From Candidatus Scalindua japonica (lineage in GTDB: Bacteria > Planctomycetota > Brocadiia > Brocadiales > Scalinduaceae): a stretch of DNA of 64,000 nucleotides. The translations under genes were made by a program, and so were the position numbers. The notes below the pieces were generated by a model. It had not been told where the DNA came from. It was given only the letters and a program-made list of their open reading frames with translations, and searched no databases. This document shows, one piece after another, positions 9,214-17,474 of the stretch; position 1 is the first letter of the stretch; the number at the start of each line of letters is the position of its first letter. The DNA lies in NCBI RefSeq assembly GCF_002443295.1, contig NZ_BAOS01000029.1:90701-154700 (forward strand), in the 5' to 3' direction.

Positions 9214-10179
9214 TTATATGTGGACCTCATGGCAGGCGACTTGATGACCTTCCGAAATTATCCTCAGCTCAGGTATTTCTATCTTGCATCTTTCTACCAT
9301 TATAGGGCAACGGGTATGAAAGCAACAGCCGGATGGAGGTGAAGAAGGAGATGGAATATCACCTTTCAGCAATTCCCTCTTCTTACGTTTGCCCGGCGTA
9401 ATTTCTGGAATGGCAGAGAACAATGCCCTGGTATATGGATGTCTGGGATCTGAGAAAAGAGTGTCCCTGTCTGTCAACTCCATGATCTTGCCCAGATACA
9501 TTACCGCGATCCGGTCCGCAATATGTTCAACTACTGAAAGGTTGTGTGCAATGAAGAGATAGCTTAGATTAAACGCCCTCTTTAAATCCGTAAGTAGATT
9601 CAATACCTGGGCCTGGACCGAAACGTCTAACGCCGATACTGCTTCATCACAAATAATAAAGTCTGGATTAAGAGAGAGTGCTCGTGCAATTCCTATTCGC
9701 TGCCGCTGCCCGCCGGAGAATTCATGGGGATGGCGTTTCATATAATCTGGAGATAACCCAACTTTTTTTAATAATTCCGCGCTCTTCTCACGTCTCTGGG
9801 CAGATGTTCCAATACGATGAATTATTAAGCCTTCTGAAATTAATTGTCCAACTGTCATGCGTGGGTTTAAAGAAGAAAAAGGGTCCTGAAAAACAATCTG
9901 CATTTTTTTTCGCAAATTAAAAAGAGATTTCCTGTCAGCAGTAAGAACATTCGTACCATTAAAATTGACACTGCCCTCAGTAGCTGGAATTAACCTTAAA
10001 ATAGTCCTGCCTATTGTAGTTTTGCCGCAGCCTGATTCACCGACCAGTGCCAGCACCTCTCCCCTGCCAATATCAAAGCTCACTCCATCAACGGCCTTGA
10101 CATGGCTGGTAGTTCTGGAAAACATTCCTTTCTTCGTAGTGAAGTATGTTTTTAGTCCTTTTACCTCCAGAAGATTCAT
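9214..10179 (-). CDS. Oligopeptide ABC transporter ATP-binding protein (OppF/DppF type)
   Basis: A 321-residue ATPase: Walker A GESGCGKTT, signature SGGQRQR, Walker B IICDEAVSALD with the EAVSALD form typical of OppF/DppF, and a C-terminal oligopeptide-transport tail (HPYTRALFSAIPE, then the cysteine-bearing CCFHTRCPIMVERC, a likely Fe-S or metal site seen in many of these subunits). It powers peptide import together with the next ATPase. Its ATG overlaps the stop of the upstream OppD gene (ATGA, 10176-10179), so the two are translationally coupled. It is the last gene of the importer operon. Confidence 0.93.
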   Translation of the reverse strand: MNLLEVKGLKTYFTTKKGMFSRTTSHVKAVDGVSFDIGRGEVLALVGESGCGKTTIGRTILRLIPATEGSVNFNGTNVLTADRKSLFNLRKKMQIVFQDPFSSLNPRMTVGQLISEGLIIHRIGTSAQRREKSAELLKKVGLSPDYMKRHPHEFSGGQRQRIGIARALSLNPDFIICDEAVSALDVSVQAQVLNLLTDLKRAFNLSYLFIAHNLSVVEHIADRIAVMYLGKIMELTDRDTLFSDPRHPYTRALFSAIPEITPGKRKKRELLKGDIPSPSSPPSGCCFHTRCPIMVERCKIEIPELRIISEGHQVACHEVHI

Positions 10180-11153
10180 TTTTCCTCCTCATATAAAAAG
10201 CAGGAAACATAATGATCAGTGCCGACTTCCGTTATTCCAGGGTCCTTCTTTCGGCAGATATCCATGACCTGAGTACAACGGTCAGCAAAATGACAGCCTT
10301 TTGGATAATTCTGAGGTTTCGGTACCTGGCCCGGAATCTCATTTAATCTGTCCACCCGGTTTCCCAGTTGTGGGACGGCCTCTATAAGGCCCTGTGTGTA
10401 AGGATGTTTAGGGTTCTGGAATACTTCAATAACTCTGGCTTTCTCGACTACCTTGGAGGCATACATTACCAGGACCTCGTCAGCTACCTCAGCTACCACC
10501 GCCAGATCGTGAGTAATCAACAAAATAGACATCCCTTCGGTTGATTGGAGGTGCTGTAAAAGATCAAGTATCTGCGCCTGAATTGTCACATCAAGAGCCG
10601 TGGTCGGTTCATCTGCTATCAGAACATCCGGGTTGCAGCTCAGGGCCATTGCTATCATGACTCGTTGCTTCATGCCTCCTGACATCTGGTGAGGATATTC
10701 ATCAACTCGCTTTTCAGCATCAGGAATCCCAACTTTTGTAAGCATTTTGATGGCACGCTTCCTGGCCTCCTTTGGTTTAACCTGTTGGTGAATCACTATT
10801 GCTTCAATGATCTGATTGCCGATAGTATAAACAGGATTGAGTGAGGTCATTGGCTCCTGAAATATCATGGCTATTTCATTACCACGGATGTTACGCATCT
10901 CGTTTTCTGTCAGCTTGACGAGGTTTTTCCCTTTGTAAAGGATCTCTCCGCTTTCCACTTTTCCAGGAGGCATCGGGATCAGACGCATGACAGTATATGC
11001 TGTCACAGATTTACCACAACCGGATTCACCCACAACACAAAGCGTTTTGCCCTTTTTAAGAGTAAAATCAACTCCGTCAACAGCAGGCACTACCCCTTCA
11101 TTCGTATGAAAGTGGGTTTTCAGGTTTTTGACTTCAAGGACAATTTCGTTCAT
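10176..11153 (-). CDS. Oligopeptide ABC transporter ATP-binding protein (OppD/DppD type)
   Basis: A 325-residue ATPase with Walker [10 protein letters not shown], signature SGGMKQR, Walker [13 protein letters not shown] and the C-terminal [15 protein letters not shown] tail followed by [14 protein letters not shown]. The frame stays open upstream to 11261. I choose ATG 11153 because [15 protein letters not shown] is the normal N-terminus and because its ATGA exactly overlaps the stop of the permease gene at 11150. It pairs with the OppF-type ATPase to drive the two permeases below. Confidence 0.93.
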   Translation of the reverse strand: MNEIVLEVKNLKTHFHTNEGVVPAVDGVDFTLKKGKTLCVVGESGCGKSVTAYTVMRLIPMPPGKVESGEILYKGKNLVKLTENEMRNIRGNEIAMIFQEPMTSLNPVYTIGNQIIEAIVIHQQVKPKEARKRAIKMLTKVGIPDAEKRVDEYPHQMSGGMKQRVMIAMALSCNPDVLIADEPTTALDVTIQAQILDLLQHLQSTEGMSILLITHDLAVVAEVADEVLVMYASKVVEKARVIEVFQNPKHPYTQGLIEAVPQLGNRVDRLNEIPGQVPKPQNYPKGCHFADRCTQVMDICRKKDPGITEVGTDHYVSCFLYEEEK

Positions 11154-12292
11154 TTCTGCCCTCTCATTTTTGGGTCGAGGGCATCTCTGAGGGTGTCTCC
11201 AAACAGGTTTACCGGCAATACCAATGCCATCATAAATATAAATGCTCCCAACAGGTTCCACCAGACTACAGGTTCGCGAGCCAGTTCCAGATTCGCCTGA
11301 TTAATCATATTGCCCCAACTATAAGTACTTTGTCCCACTCCAATTTTCAAATAACTCAAAACAGCTTCTGCCAATACTAAATGGCTGAAACCCAGAACAC
11401 TCGTTATCAGGACAAGATGAAAAATATTGGGTACAATATGCCTGAAGAGGATTCGTATGTTGCTTGACCCTAACGCAATAGCTCCCTGGACATAATCCAA
11501 TTCTCTGGTCTTTAAAGTCTCTCCTCTGAGAAGTCGGCACAGGGAAGTCCACCCTGTTACTCCCATAATTACACAGAGGTTGAATATGCTTGCTCCCTGA
11601 ATCAAAATATAAGCTGCTGCAATCAGCACAAATGGAATAGATCCGATTGTGGAATAAACAAACTGCACTGATACATCCGGCCATCTACCAAAATATCCGG
11701 CAATAACACCCAGGATTAAGGCGATCGGTATTGATATCATAGTCGTAAATCCGCCGATGATAAGAGCTGTCCTGATCCCTTTAAGACAGATATACAAGAC
11801 GTCTCTTCCTACAACGTCCGTACCTAGAATATGTTTTCTGGGATAATTAAGTTTTTCCTGATACCAGACACTTTCCCCTTTTTCATTTTGTATGAGATCT
11901 TTGGTAAATTGATGGTCAGAGATTGGAGCGGAATAGGTCTTTTCATTATTAGTACGAATACCGGTACAGACACGATCTAATATTGAAAGTGCACTATTTT
12001 GATATATAACCTCACCTTTTGAATCGAGGGAAACATCCCCTGTATTGTCAAGAAGTGGATCTCGCCACTTAAAGCTATCCGCAATACCAACCAACACGAA
12101 GAAGCAGAGGATAAAAAAAGATACGGCTGCCAGCTTCCTTCTAAATATGTAACGCCATATTTCCCTCCTTCTTTCGTCATTGATCGAATTATAAATAAAA
12201 TAGATAATTGCGAGGGAAACAATAGTAGCAATCACATTTTGCAGAGAGTAATTATATTGAATAGATTCTGACCATGTTTTAGCTGTTATCAT
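11150..12292 (-). CDS. Oligopeptide ABC transporter permease (OppC/DppC type)
   Basis: A 380-residue inner-membrane permease. An N-terminal membrane segment at about residues 20-40 is followed by ERRREIWRYIFRRKLAAVSFFIL, cited by position (about 39-61), the start of the OppC core. A periplasmic stretch contains KHILGTDVVGRDVL, the usual OppC mark. The EAA loop is near GAIALGSSNIRILFRHIVPN. The N-terminus is about 80 residues longer than in typical OppC, including one extra membrane segment. It forms the channel with the OppB-type permease three bases upstream. Confidence 0.92.
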   Translation of the reverse strand: MITAKTWSESIQYNYSLQNVIATIVSLAIIYFIYNSINDERRREIWRYIFRRKLAAVSFFILCFFVLVGIADSFKWRDPLLDNTGDVSLDSKGEVIYQNSALSILDRVCTGIRTNNEKTYSAPISDHQFTKDLIQNEKGESVWYQEKLNYPRKHILGTDVVGRDVLYICLKGIRTALIIGGFTTMISIPIALILGVIAGYFGRWPDVSVQFVYSTIGSIPFVLIAAAYILIQGASIFNLCVIMGVTGWTSLCRLLRGETLKTRELDYVQGAIALGSSNIRILFRHIVPNIFHLVLITSVLGFSHLVLAEAVLSYLKIGVGQSTYSWGNMINQANLELAREPVVWWNLLGAFIFMMALVLPVNLFGDTLRDALDPKMRGQK

Positions 12293-12295
12293 GTT

Positions 12296-13282
12296 TCACC
12301 TAAACCTTATTCTTGGATCTACCAGTGTATAACTGATATCTGTCAAAATTAAACCTACTATGTAAAGTAGAGATCCCAGAAAAACCATCGACCTGACAAT
12401 CGCAAAATCTTGTGCGTCAATAGCTTCTATGGTAAAATTTCCTAATCCCGGAATCCCGAAAAAAATCTCCAGAAGGAAAGAGCCCATAAATAAGAAAGGA
12501 ATGCTCATTACAATATTTGTAAGGAGTGGGATCATAGCATTTTTCAGGCAATGCTTGAAAAGTATCACACTCTCAGACAACCCCTTTGATCTGGCAGTCC
12601 TGATATAGTCCTTATTTATCTCTTCCAGAAAGACCGTCCGGTAAAATCTGACACTCGCGCCAATACCGGAGATTACTCCGACAACTACTGGCAGGAAAAC
12701 AAATTTCCAGGAGTAGACACCGGATTCATAACCTGATATTGGGAACAGTTTCAATAATTTTCCAAATATAAACTGTCCCCCGATAATATAAAACAGCATA
12801 GAGACTGACATCATGAAGACACAGAGGATTAAAGCCCATAAATCTACATATGTTCCCCGGTAAAAAGCGACAATCAACGCCGTGCTGATGCATACTATCA
12901 AACTCAAGAATAACATTGGGACTGTTATTGTCAGGGAAGGTACCATTCGGTGTCTGATCTCTTTTCCGATATCAAGATTATTTCTGTCAGATTTGCCAAA
13001 ATCAAATTTTAAAAGCCTTACCGATTTCTGGACAAAAATTGTCTGTGTAATCTTAGATAGCCCCTTTTCTTCTGAATTAAAGACGCGGGGTAGATGATAA
13101 CTGTGGTCCTTTTTCCACTTCTCAATCGCTTCGGGTGTTACATTTTTATCACCAAGAATTTTCTTTGCCATCATATCAGGTGGATTCAGTACAAAAAACA
13201 GGAAAAATGTCAGAAGGTTTACCAGAAAAATAACCGGTATAAAGTAAAGAACTCGCCTGAATGTAAATCTGAATAGATTCAT
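12296..13282 (-). CDS. Oligopeptide ABC transporter permease (OppB/DppB type)
   Basis: A 328-residue permease with six predicted membrane segments, the first at about 12-32 (VLYFIPVIFLVNLLTFFLFF). The EAA loop region reads DYIRTARSKGLSESVILFKHCLKN, cited by position (about 225-248). The C-terminus SYTLVDPRIRFR is the classic OppB ending. Between segments 1 and 2 is a periplasmic insertion (about residues 35-105). Its ATG overlaps the stop of the binding protein gene (13279-13282). Confidence 0.92.
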   Translation of the reverse strand: MNLFRFTFRRVLYFIPVIFLVNLLTFFLFFVLNPPDMMAKKILGDKNVTPEAIEKWKKDHSYHLPRVFNSEEKGLSKITQTIFVQKSVRLLKFDFGKSDRNNLDIGKEIRHRMVPSLTITVPMLFLSLIVCISTALIVAFYRGTYVDLWALILCVFMMSVSMLFYIIGGQFIFGKLLKLFPISGYESGVYSWKFVFLPVVVGVISGIGASVRFYRTVFLEEINKDYIRTARSKGLSESVILFKHCLKNAMIPLLTNIVMSIPFLFMGSFLLEIFFGIPGLGNFTIEAIDAQDFAIVRSMVFLGSLLYIVGLILTDISYTLVDPRIRFR

Positions 13283-15498
13283 GCTGTAGCCTTTCCGCGG
13301 CGGCGAATAGTGTTAATAGCCGGTACTGTTCCCAGACCCAATAAAATCAATGCTAAAATCACGGGCCAGAATCTGGGTTGGTTCCATGCTGCTCTTTTTT
13401 CTTCACGTAGGACATGGTCAATCCTTTTGAACTTCAAAGCACCTCTGTACATTGCGTTTGGTTTCGCATTTGAGTACCACTCATGGAACAACCCATAAGC
13501 AACAGGGTTAAGTCCTCCTGCCCAGGGGCTGTCCCTGTACAGAATCTCTTTCATCTGTCTGATAATCGCCAGACGCTCCGGATCACTAGGCATAGTCTCC
13601 ATCTTTTTGAATAGTCTATTGAATTCAGGATTATCATAGTTTGAAGTATTTTCACCTTTGTATTTCTCTCGGGAGTTCGGGCCGTAGAGCAGAAAAAGAA
13701 AATTCTCAGGATCGGGATAATCCGCATTCCAACCCCACATGGTAAACTGGTAATTTCCCTGATCTATCTTTTCTCGATAACGATTATAATCAGAAGTCTC
13801 ATTTTTCATAACAACACCGAGCTTTGTAAACTGTTTCTCAAACCATATTATACGTGGTCCAAGTGCCGGTGAATACCAGGAATTAACAAACGTGATCTCC
13901 AGAGGATGTCCGTCCCTGTCTTTTCCATTCGGATACCCTGCTTCTGCTAATAGCTTTCTGGCCTCTTCTATTTTTCTGCGCTTTGCGCTTTGAGATTTTT
14001 CATCCCAATAATATGCCACAGGGTTCATACCTGCCTTCTCCTTTTCATAACCGAATATCCCTGGTGGCAGTGGGCTATGTGAAGATGTACCACGCCCATT
14101 AGCAAATATTTGAATATATTCCTCCATGTCAATTGCAATGGAAAAAGCCTGTCTCAACTTTCTCTGCTTTTCGGTGTATCCTCCAACAACCGGATCGCTC
14201 ATATTGAACGCTATATACATGGTCGATGGACTGACACTCGTTAGCAGGCTGATATTCCTCTGTTTTAAAAACTCTGAAGCTTCAACATTTCCATGGGTTG
14301 AAATCTGTATTGCCTCTCCAAAGCTGTCCTTGGAGATACCCGAAGTGTCGTAGTAACCTTGAAGGAATTTATTCCACAATGGTATCGACTCCTTCTCCTT
14401 CTTAAAAATAATTTTCTTCAGAAAAGGGAGCTTTTTACCCGCGTCCCTGAGCAGGCCTTTCTCCCTGTCTCCATCTTCTCCTCTTGATGGATATAATTCG
14501 TTATGGAAGTTTTCATTAGCCACAAAAACATATTCCAGATTAGGATTATATTCCTCAATTAGATAAGGCCCTGTTCCCAGAGGGTAACGGTCAATAGTGA
14601 TCCCCTTGTCACGGAGAACTCCCTGTTCAAAGAAATCTATGGCCTCCTGAGGCATAGGTGCGAAAAAAGGCATCGCCAGCCAGTAAAGGATCTGAGGGTA
14701 TGGTCTTTTCAAAACAATTTGATACGTATATTCATCTATTAATTCAACTCCTGGAAAAGGATGTTTATTCAAATCCAGATGGATTGGGTTTGCCTTTTCA
14801 TCCTGTTCCCGGTTATAAGTCGCCCCATGTTTCTCGCGTCTGCGTTCTCTCTCGGCTGTAAGATCTTCAGCTAAAGCGTCTGTAAACTCTCTGAGGCCAT
14901 CAATGTACTTTGCCATGATAGGGAGAATCGGGCATGGCAATCTCGGATCGCCCAGTCGTTTGATCTGGTTGATATAGTCAATTGCTTTGAGTTCCCGAGT
15001 TGCAACTTCAGGAAAATCCGTAATACTATCAACGCTCTCTAATGTCTCTTCAGGCCATTCTGTTTTCACAAAGCAGGGATGGTCCTGATATTCAATATCC
15101 TTTTTAATCTCTATTGTATAGACAACTTTTTTAACCTGCTTCATATCAGTATTGGCAGGTAGTTTCCTGCCATCAGTGTCAAAATACTCAGCAACCGGAA
15201 TTCTCTTCGCCGTTAACGGTTCTAGTTCATAAGGTCGTTTCAGGAAGTGATATTGAAAAGGAGGCTCATAAACCAGTTCCAGAAACGCGTACTCGTCCGA
15301 AGAGTAAGAGATAGCCGGATCCAGATGCTTCGGTGGCTCAGAATAGACCGAATAAAAAATCGGCTGGGCTCTCTCCGATTTTGGATATGGATGATTAGGC
15401 GTACAGGAAACCTGCCCCAATAATACCAATAACAAACTTAACATCAAGGAATGTTTCAATGCGCTTTTTACAACTGAATAATCTATCATTTTGTTCAT
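13279..15498 (-). CDS. Peptide ABC transporter substrate-binding protein, long form with C-terminal membrane helix
   Basis: A 739-residue family-5 solute-binding protein. It starts with a lipoprotein signal ending GQVSC (cysteine about residue 33), so it is anchored outside the inner membrane. SBP_bac_5 marks include the repeated peptide-binding core: PLGTGPYLIEEYNPN, RQAFSIAIDMEEYI, EEARKLLAEAGYPNGKDRDG and WGWNADYPDPENF. It is longer than the usual 500-600 residues, with an extra N-terminal block (about 120-220). It ends with a second hydrophobic helix (WPVILALILLGLGTVPAI, about 709-726) and a basic tail, so it may be tethered at both ends. The ATG overlaps the vapC stop at 15495-15498; an in-frame ATG at 15489 is also possible. 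Confidence 0.9.
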   Translation of the reverse strand: MNKMIDYSVVKSALKHSLMLSLLLVLLGQVSCTPNHPYPKSERAQPIFYSVYSEPPKHLDPAISYSSDEYAFLELVYEPPFQYHFLKRPYELEPLTAKRIPVAEYFDTDGRKLPANTDMKQVKKVVYTIEIKKDIEYQDHPCFVKTEWPEETLESVDSITDFPEVATRELKAIDYINQIKRLGDPRLPCPILPIMAKYIDGLREFTDALAEDLTAERERRREKHGATYNREQDEKANPIHLDLNKHPFPGVELIDEYTYQIVLKRPYPQILYWLAMPFFAPMPQEAIDFFEQGVLRDKGITIDRYPLGTGPYLIEEYNPNLEYVFVANENFHNELYPSRGEDGDREKGLLRDAGKKLPFLKKIIFKKEKESIPLWNKFLQGYYDTSGISKDSFGEAIQISTHGNVEASEFLKQRNISLLTSVSPSTMYIAFNMSDPVVGGYTEKQRKLRQAFSIAIDMEEYIQIFANGRGTSSHSPLPPGIFGYEKEKAGMNPVAYYWDEKSQSAKRRKIEEARKLLAEAGYPNGKDRDGHPLEITFVNSWYSPALGPRIIWFEKQFTKLGVVMKNETSDYNRYREKIDQGNYQFTMWGWNADYPDPENFLFLLYGPNSREKYKGENTSNYDNPEFNRLFKKMETMPSDPERLAIIRQMKEILYRDSPWAGGLNPVAYGLFHEWYSNAKPNAMYRGALKFKRIDHVLREEKRAAWNQPRFWPVILALILLGLGTVPAINTIRRRGKATA

Positions 15499-15869
15499 AT
15501 TTCTTTATTTTTAGTAATACTCAATCCAAGTTTTATAGATATTTCATTAAGTTTTTTGTCAAGCGTCCAGATAGGAGTTTGTTCCAATACAGCCGAAGCA
15601 AGCAAATGGATGTCAATATATCCTAATCCTTTTCCCATCAATTTATTATTCTCAATAAAAAGCAGAACCTCTTCATGCTCCGCCTGGACCACCATGGGTA
15701 GGGTTTGAAGGAGTGAAAGTATCTCTGATCTGTTTCGGAGATGTCCACAAGCCAGCTCGCCAATAATGAATGGATGACAGATCACATCACCATTGTTCAA
15801 TGAGTTCGTAAGCCCGGCATTACCTTCTCTGAGGTGAGATACCCACACTGACGTGTCAACAAGAAGCAT
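15495..15869 (-). CDS. vapC: VapC-type PIN-domain toxin
   Basis: A 124-residue PIN-domain ribonuclease. The acidic site residues D5 (VDTSVW), E38 (GELACG), D86 (YIDIHLL) and D104 (WTLDKKL) are all present, so it looks active. VapC toxins cut tRNA or rRNA and are held inactive by VapB. It follows the antitoxin gene with one base between stop and start. Its TGA overlaps the ATG of the peptide-binding protein, so the toxin pair heads the importer operon. Confidence 0.9.
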   Translation of the reverse strand: MLLVDTSVWVSHLREGNAGLTNSLNNGDVICHPFIIGELACGHLRNRSEILSLLQTLPMVVQAEHEEVLLFIENNKLMGKGLGYIDIHLLASAVLEQTPIWTLDKKLNEISIKLGLSITKNKEI

Positions 15870-15870
15870 T

Positions 15871-16068
15871 TTATACGTTTCCTGCTTTTCTTCTGGGTAC
15901 CATTTTCAACTTCTTCTCAGTACCTCCCAATTTAGCAAGTCTCTTGCTACTCTCTATTGCAATCAGGGCTTCTAACCCCAATTTTACAAGGGCTGTCTTT
16001 TCCTTGACACCGGTCAATTTCGATGCTTTACTGATTAATTTATCTTCAATATTTAACGTTGTTCTCAT
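15871..16068 (-). CDS. vapB: VapB-type antitoxin (DUF2191-like)
   Basis: A 65-residue protein. The N-terminal ribbon-helix-helix MRTTLNIEDKLISKASKLTG is the DUF2191/VapB DNA-binding part. The basic tail KKLKMVPRRKAGNV would wrap the toxin. It probably represses its own promoter, and an inverted repeat lies directly upstream (16096-16126). Confidence 0.88.
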   Translation of the reverse strand: MRTTLNIEDKLISKASKLTGVKEKTALVKLGLEALIAIESSKRLAKLGGTEKKLKMVPRRKAGNV

Positions 16069-16095
16069 AATTGAGTATCTTTCAATGTGTTTTTT

Positions 16096-16134
16096 TATGT
16101 GTATAAATATGCATCAATAACACATATATGTCAA
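16096..16134 (-). promoter_or_regulatory. vapBC promoter -35 and operator-like inverted repeat
   Basis: On the minus strand TTGACA (16134-16129) is followed by an inverted repeat with arms TATGTGT (16126-16120) and ACACATA (16102-16096), 17 bases apart and centred on ATGCAT. The repeat covers the expected -10 region. This is the layout of autoregulated toxin-antitoxin operons. No exact -10 hexamer is certain. Confidence 0.5.
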
Positions 16135-16155
16135 GAATATTTTCACTGGTTTTTA

Positions 16156-16224
16156 CTCAGTGTGACATCATCTTCTGAGTGTCTGCCCGTGCCAGATTGG
16201 ACGGGGGGGGGGTAGTCGAAGGAT
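16156..16224. repeat. Degenerate copy of the CTTCGACTCC/TGACA repeat with a G10 tract
   Basis: CTCAGTGTGACATCATCTTC (16157 on) and TAGTCGAAGGATGG (16213-16226) match parts of the two arms of the element at 2427-2497. A run of ten G (16203-16212) sits between them. Confidence 0.4.
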
Positions 16225-16373
16225 GGTTTTGTCACAATAACTACCTGGCTTGGAAAAGGAGCCAAGAAAATGATTGCTAACGATTGATAATGGGAATTAT
16301 CTTTAATTGTTCTACAGAGTTGCGGTTCAGTGTTTTGTAGTACGGTAACCGTGTTGCCTTTAGATACAAAGAG

Positions 16374-16571
16374 TTGAATGAAAAGAGAATTGCGCCAGAG
16401 CTCTTAGATGCTATACAAAGTAAACTTGCCAAATCAAGTGAAGAAATGAAAAAAATGGATATTCCAAGACTAAAAGGAATGCCTATGTTTGTTGCAAACA
16501 TAACCTCTGATGACAATGAATTCCAGGAAACTATTGACGATTTGGAAGTGATGTGGGAAGACATTAATTAA
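16374..16571 (+). CDS. Small hypothetical protein, possibly a gene remnant
   Basis: A 65-residue frame starting at TTG 16374; the frame is open back to 16341, so the visible part may be the C-terminal end of an older gene. The product is acidic in its last third (NEFQETIDDLEVMWEDIN) with a helical middle (DAIQSKLAKSSEEMKKM). There is no clear ribosome site. It is followed by repeated TTAA. I recognise no family. Confidence 0.35.
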   Translation: MNEKRIAPELLDAIQSKLAKSSEEMKKMDIPRLKGMPMFVANITSDDNEFQETIDDLEVMWEDIN

Positions 16572-16739
16572 TTAATTAATTCATAGATATATTTTACTGC
16601 AACATCTGTAATAAGCATATATCTATGAAGGACTTTGATACTATGGAAAATAAGATAAGGTGTGCTTGTGGAAAATTAAGATACGATTTGACAGCTTAAA
16701 AAGTAAAGAAAATTGTGATGTGTATTGCAAAATGTAATC

Positions 16740-17108
16740 CTACCATTCAACCTTTGGGGCATCACCCCAGAGTAGTTCAAGGTCGTAGTAACTTCGTATC
16801 TCTTTATCAAAGATGTGGACTGTGAAATCGCCGTAGTCGATAAGGACCCATTTTGCCTCACGATATCCTTCCATTCCATATTTCTTTACTGAAAGCTTCT
16901 TCAGCTCTTTATCTATCTCATCAGCGATGGCATGAAGTTGACGTTCATTAATTGCTGAACAGATTACAAAATAGTCTGTTACAGATGAAATCTTGTCTAC
17001 TTCAAGTATAACTATATCCTGTGCTTTTTTATCATCTGCAATTTTTGCACATGTAATTGCAATTTCTTTTGAATCCAATGTGTTTAAAGCCTCTCTATCC
17101 GTGCTCAA
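16740..17108 (-). CDS. rsfS: Ribosomal silencing factor RsfS (Iojap)
   Basis: A 122-residue RsfS/Iojap protein. Family marks are AQDIVILEVDKISSVTDYFVI (about 29-49, cited by position), SAINERQLHAIADEI, and the C-terminal GYREAKWVLIDYGDFTVHIF followed by YYDLELLWGDAP. RsfS binds ribosomal protein L14 and blocks joining of the subunits under nutrient limitation. Its ATG overlaps the stop of the upstream zinc-ribbon gene (ATGA 17105-17108). Confidence 0.95.
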   Translation of the reverse strand: MSTDREALNTLDSKEIAITCAKIADDKKAQDIVILEVDKISSVTDYFVICSAINERQLHAIADEIDKELKKLSVKKYGMEGYREAKWVLIDYGDFTVHIFDKEIRSYYDLELLWGDAPKVEW

Positions 17109-17347
17109 TTACCGGCATCTCCATATTGTCCTTCAATTGATCTGAGTTCCTGCAGACTCGTACCGCAATAGTGGCAGAACATCGCGTATTTTGGATTAGA
17201 GGTCAGGCAATCATCACATCTCTGGTATAGTAATGTACCGCAAAGCATGCAGAAATTTGATCCTTCCAGATGGTGATTATATTCACAGTTCGAGTTTGGA
17301 CAGGCCGTAGAAATTACTTTGTTTAAATCTTTATCCATTTTTGTCAT
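17105..17347 (-). CDS. Double zinc-ribbon small protein
   Basis: An 80-residue protein with two zinc ribbons: C16-x4-C21 with CMLCG, then CDDC with CHYCG. It has little else besides an acidic tail. Such proteins bind zinc and usually nucleic acid or protein partners, but no precise role is known to me. It overlaps rsfS by four bases and so is probably co-translated with it. It starts just after the terminator of the pyrophosphatase gene. Confidence 0.75.
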   Translation of the reverse strand: MTKMDKDLNKVISTACPNSNCEYNHHLEGSNFCMLCGTLLYQRCDDCLTSNPKYAMFCHYCGTSLQELRSIEGQYGDAGN

Positions 17348-17360
17348 TTTATTTAACCTG

Positions 17361-17400
17361 AAAAAAAATTCACCGCACCCGCTTAAACGGATGCGGTGAA
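17361..17400 (-). terminator. Rho-independent terminator of the pyrophosphatase gene
   Basis: A nine-base perfect stem, TTCACCGCA (17369-17377) with TGCGGTGAA (17392-17400), with further CCG/CGG pairing inside the loop. Eight A follow to the left (17361-17368), which are eight U on the minus-strand transcript. It lies 75 bases past the stop at 17475. Confidence 0.85.
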
Positions 17401-17474
17401 TAGTTACTCCTTTTTAAATTGCCAGAATTTGTCCCTTTATGTCTTAAACTGGGATTAATAAACAACCTTCGGCT

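Noticed and set aside
11319..11684. 121-residue minus-strand frame inside the OppC-type gene
   Set aside because: It overlaps a well-supported permease in another frame; low-complexity shadow.
16625..16699. 24-codon frame with CACGKLRYDL
   Set aside because: Too short, no ribosome site; at most a fragment of a zinc-ribbon gene.
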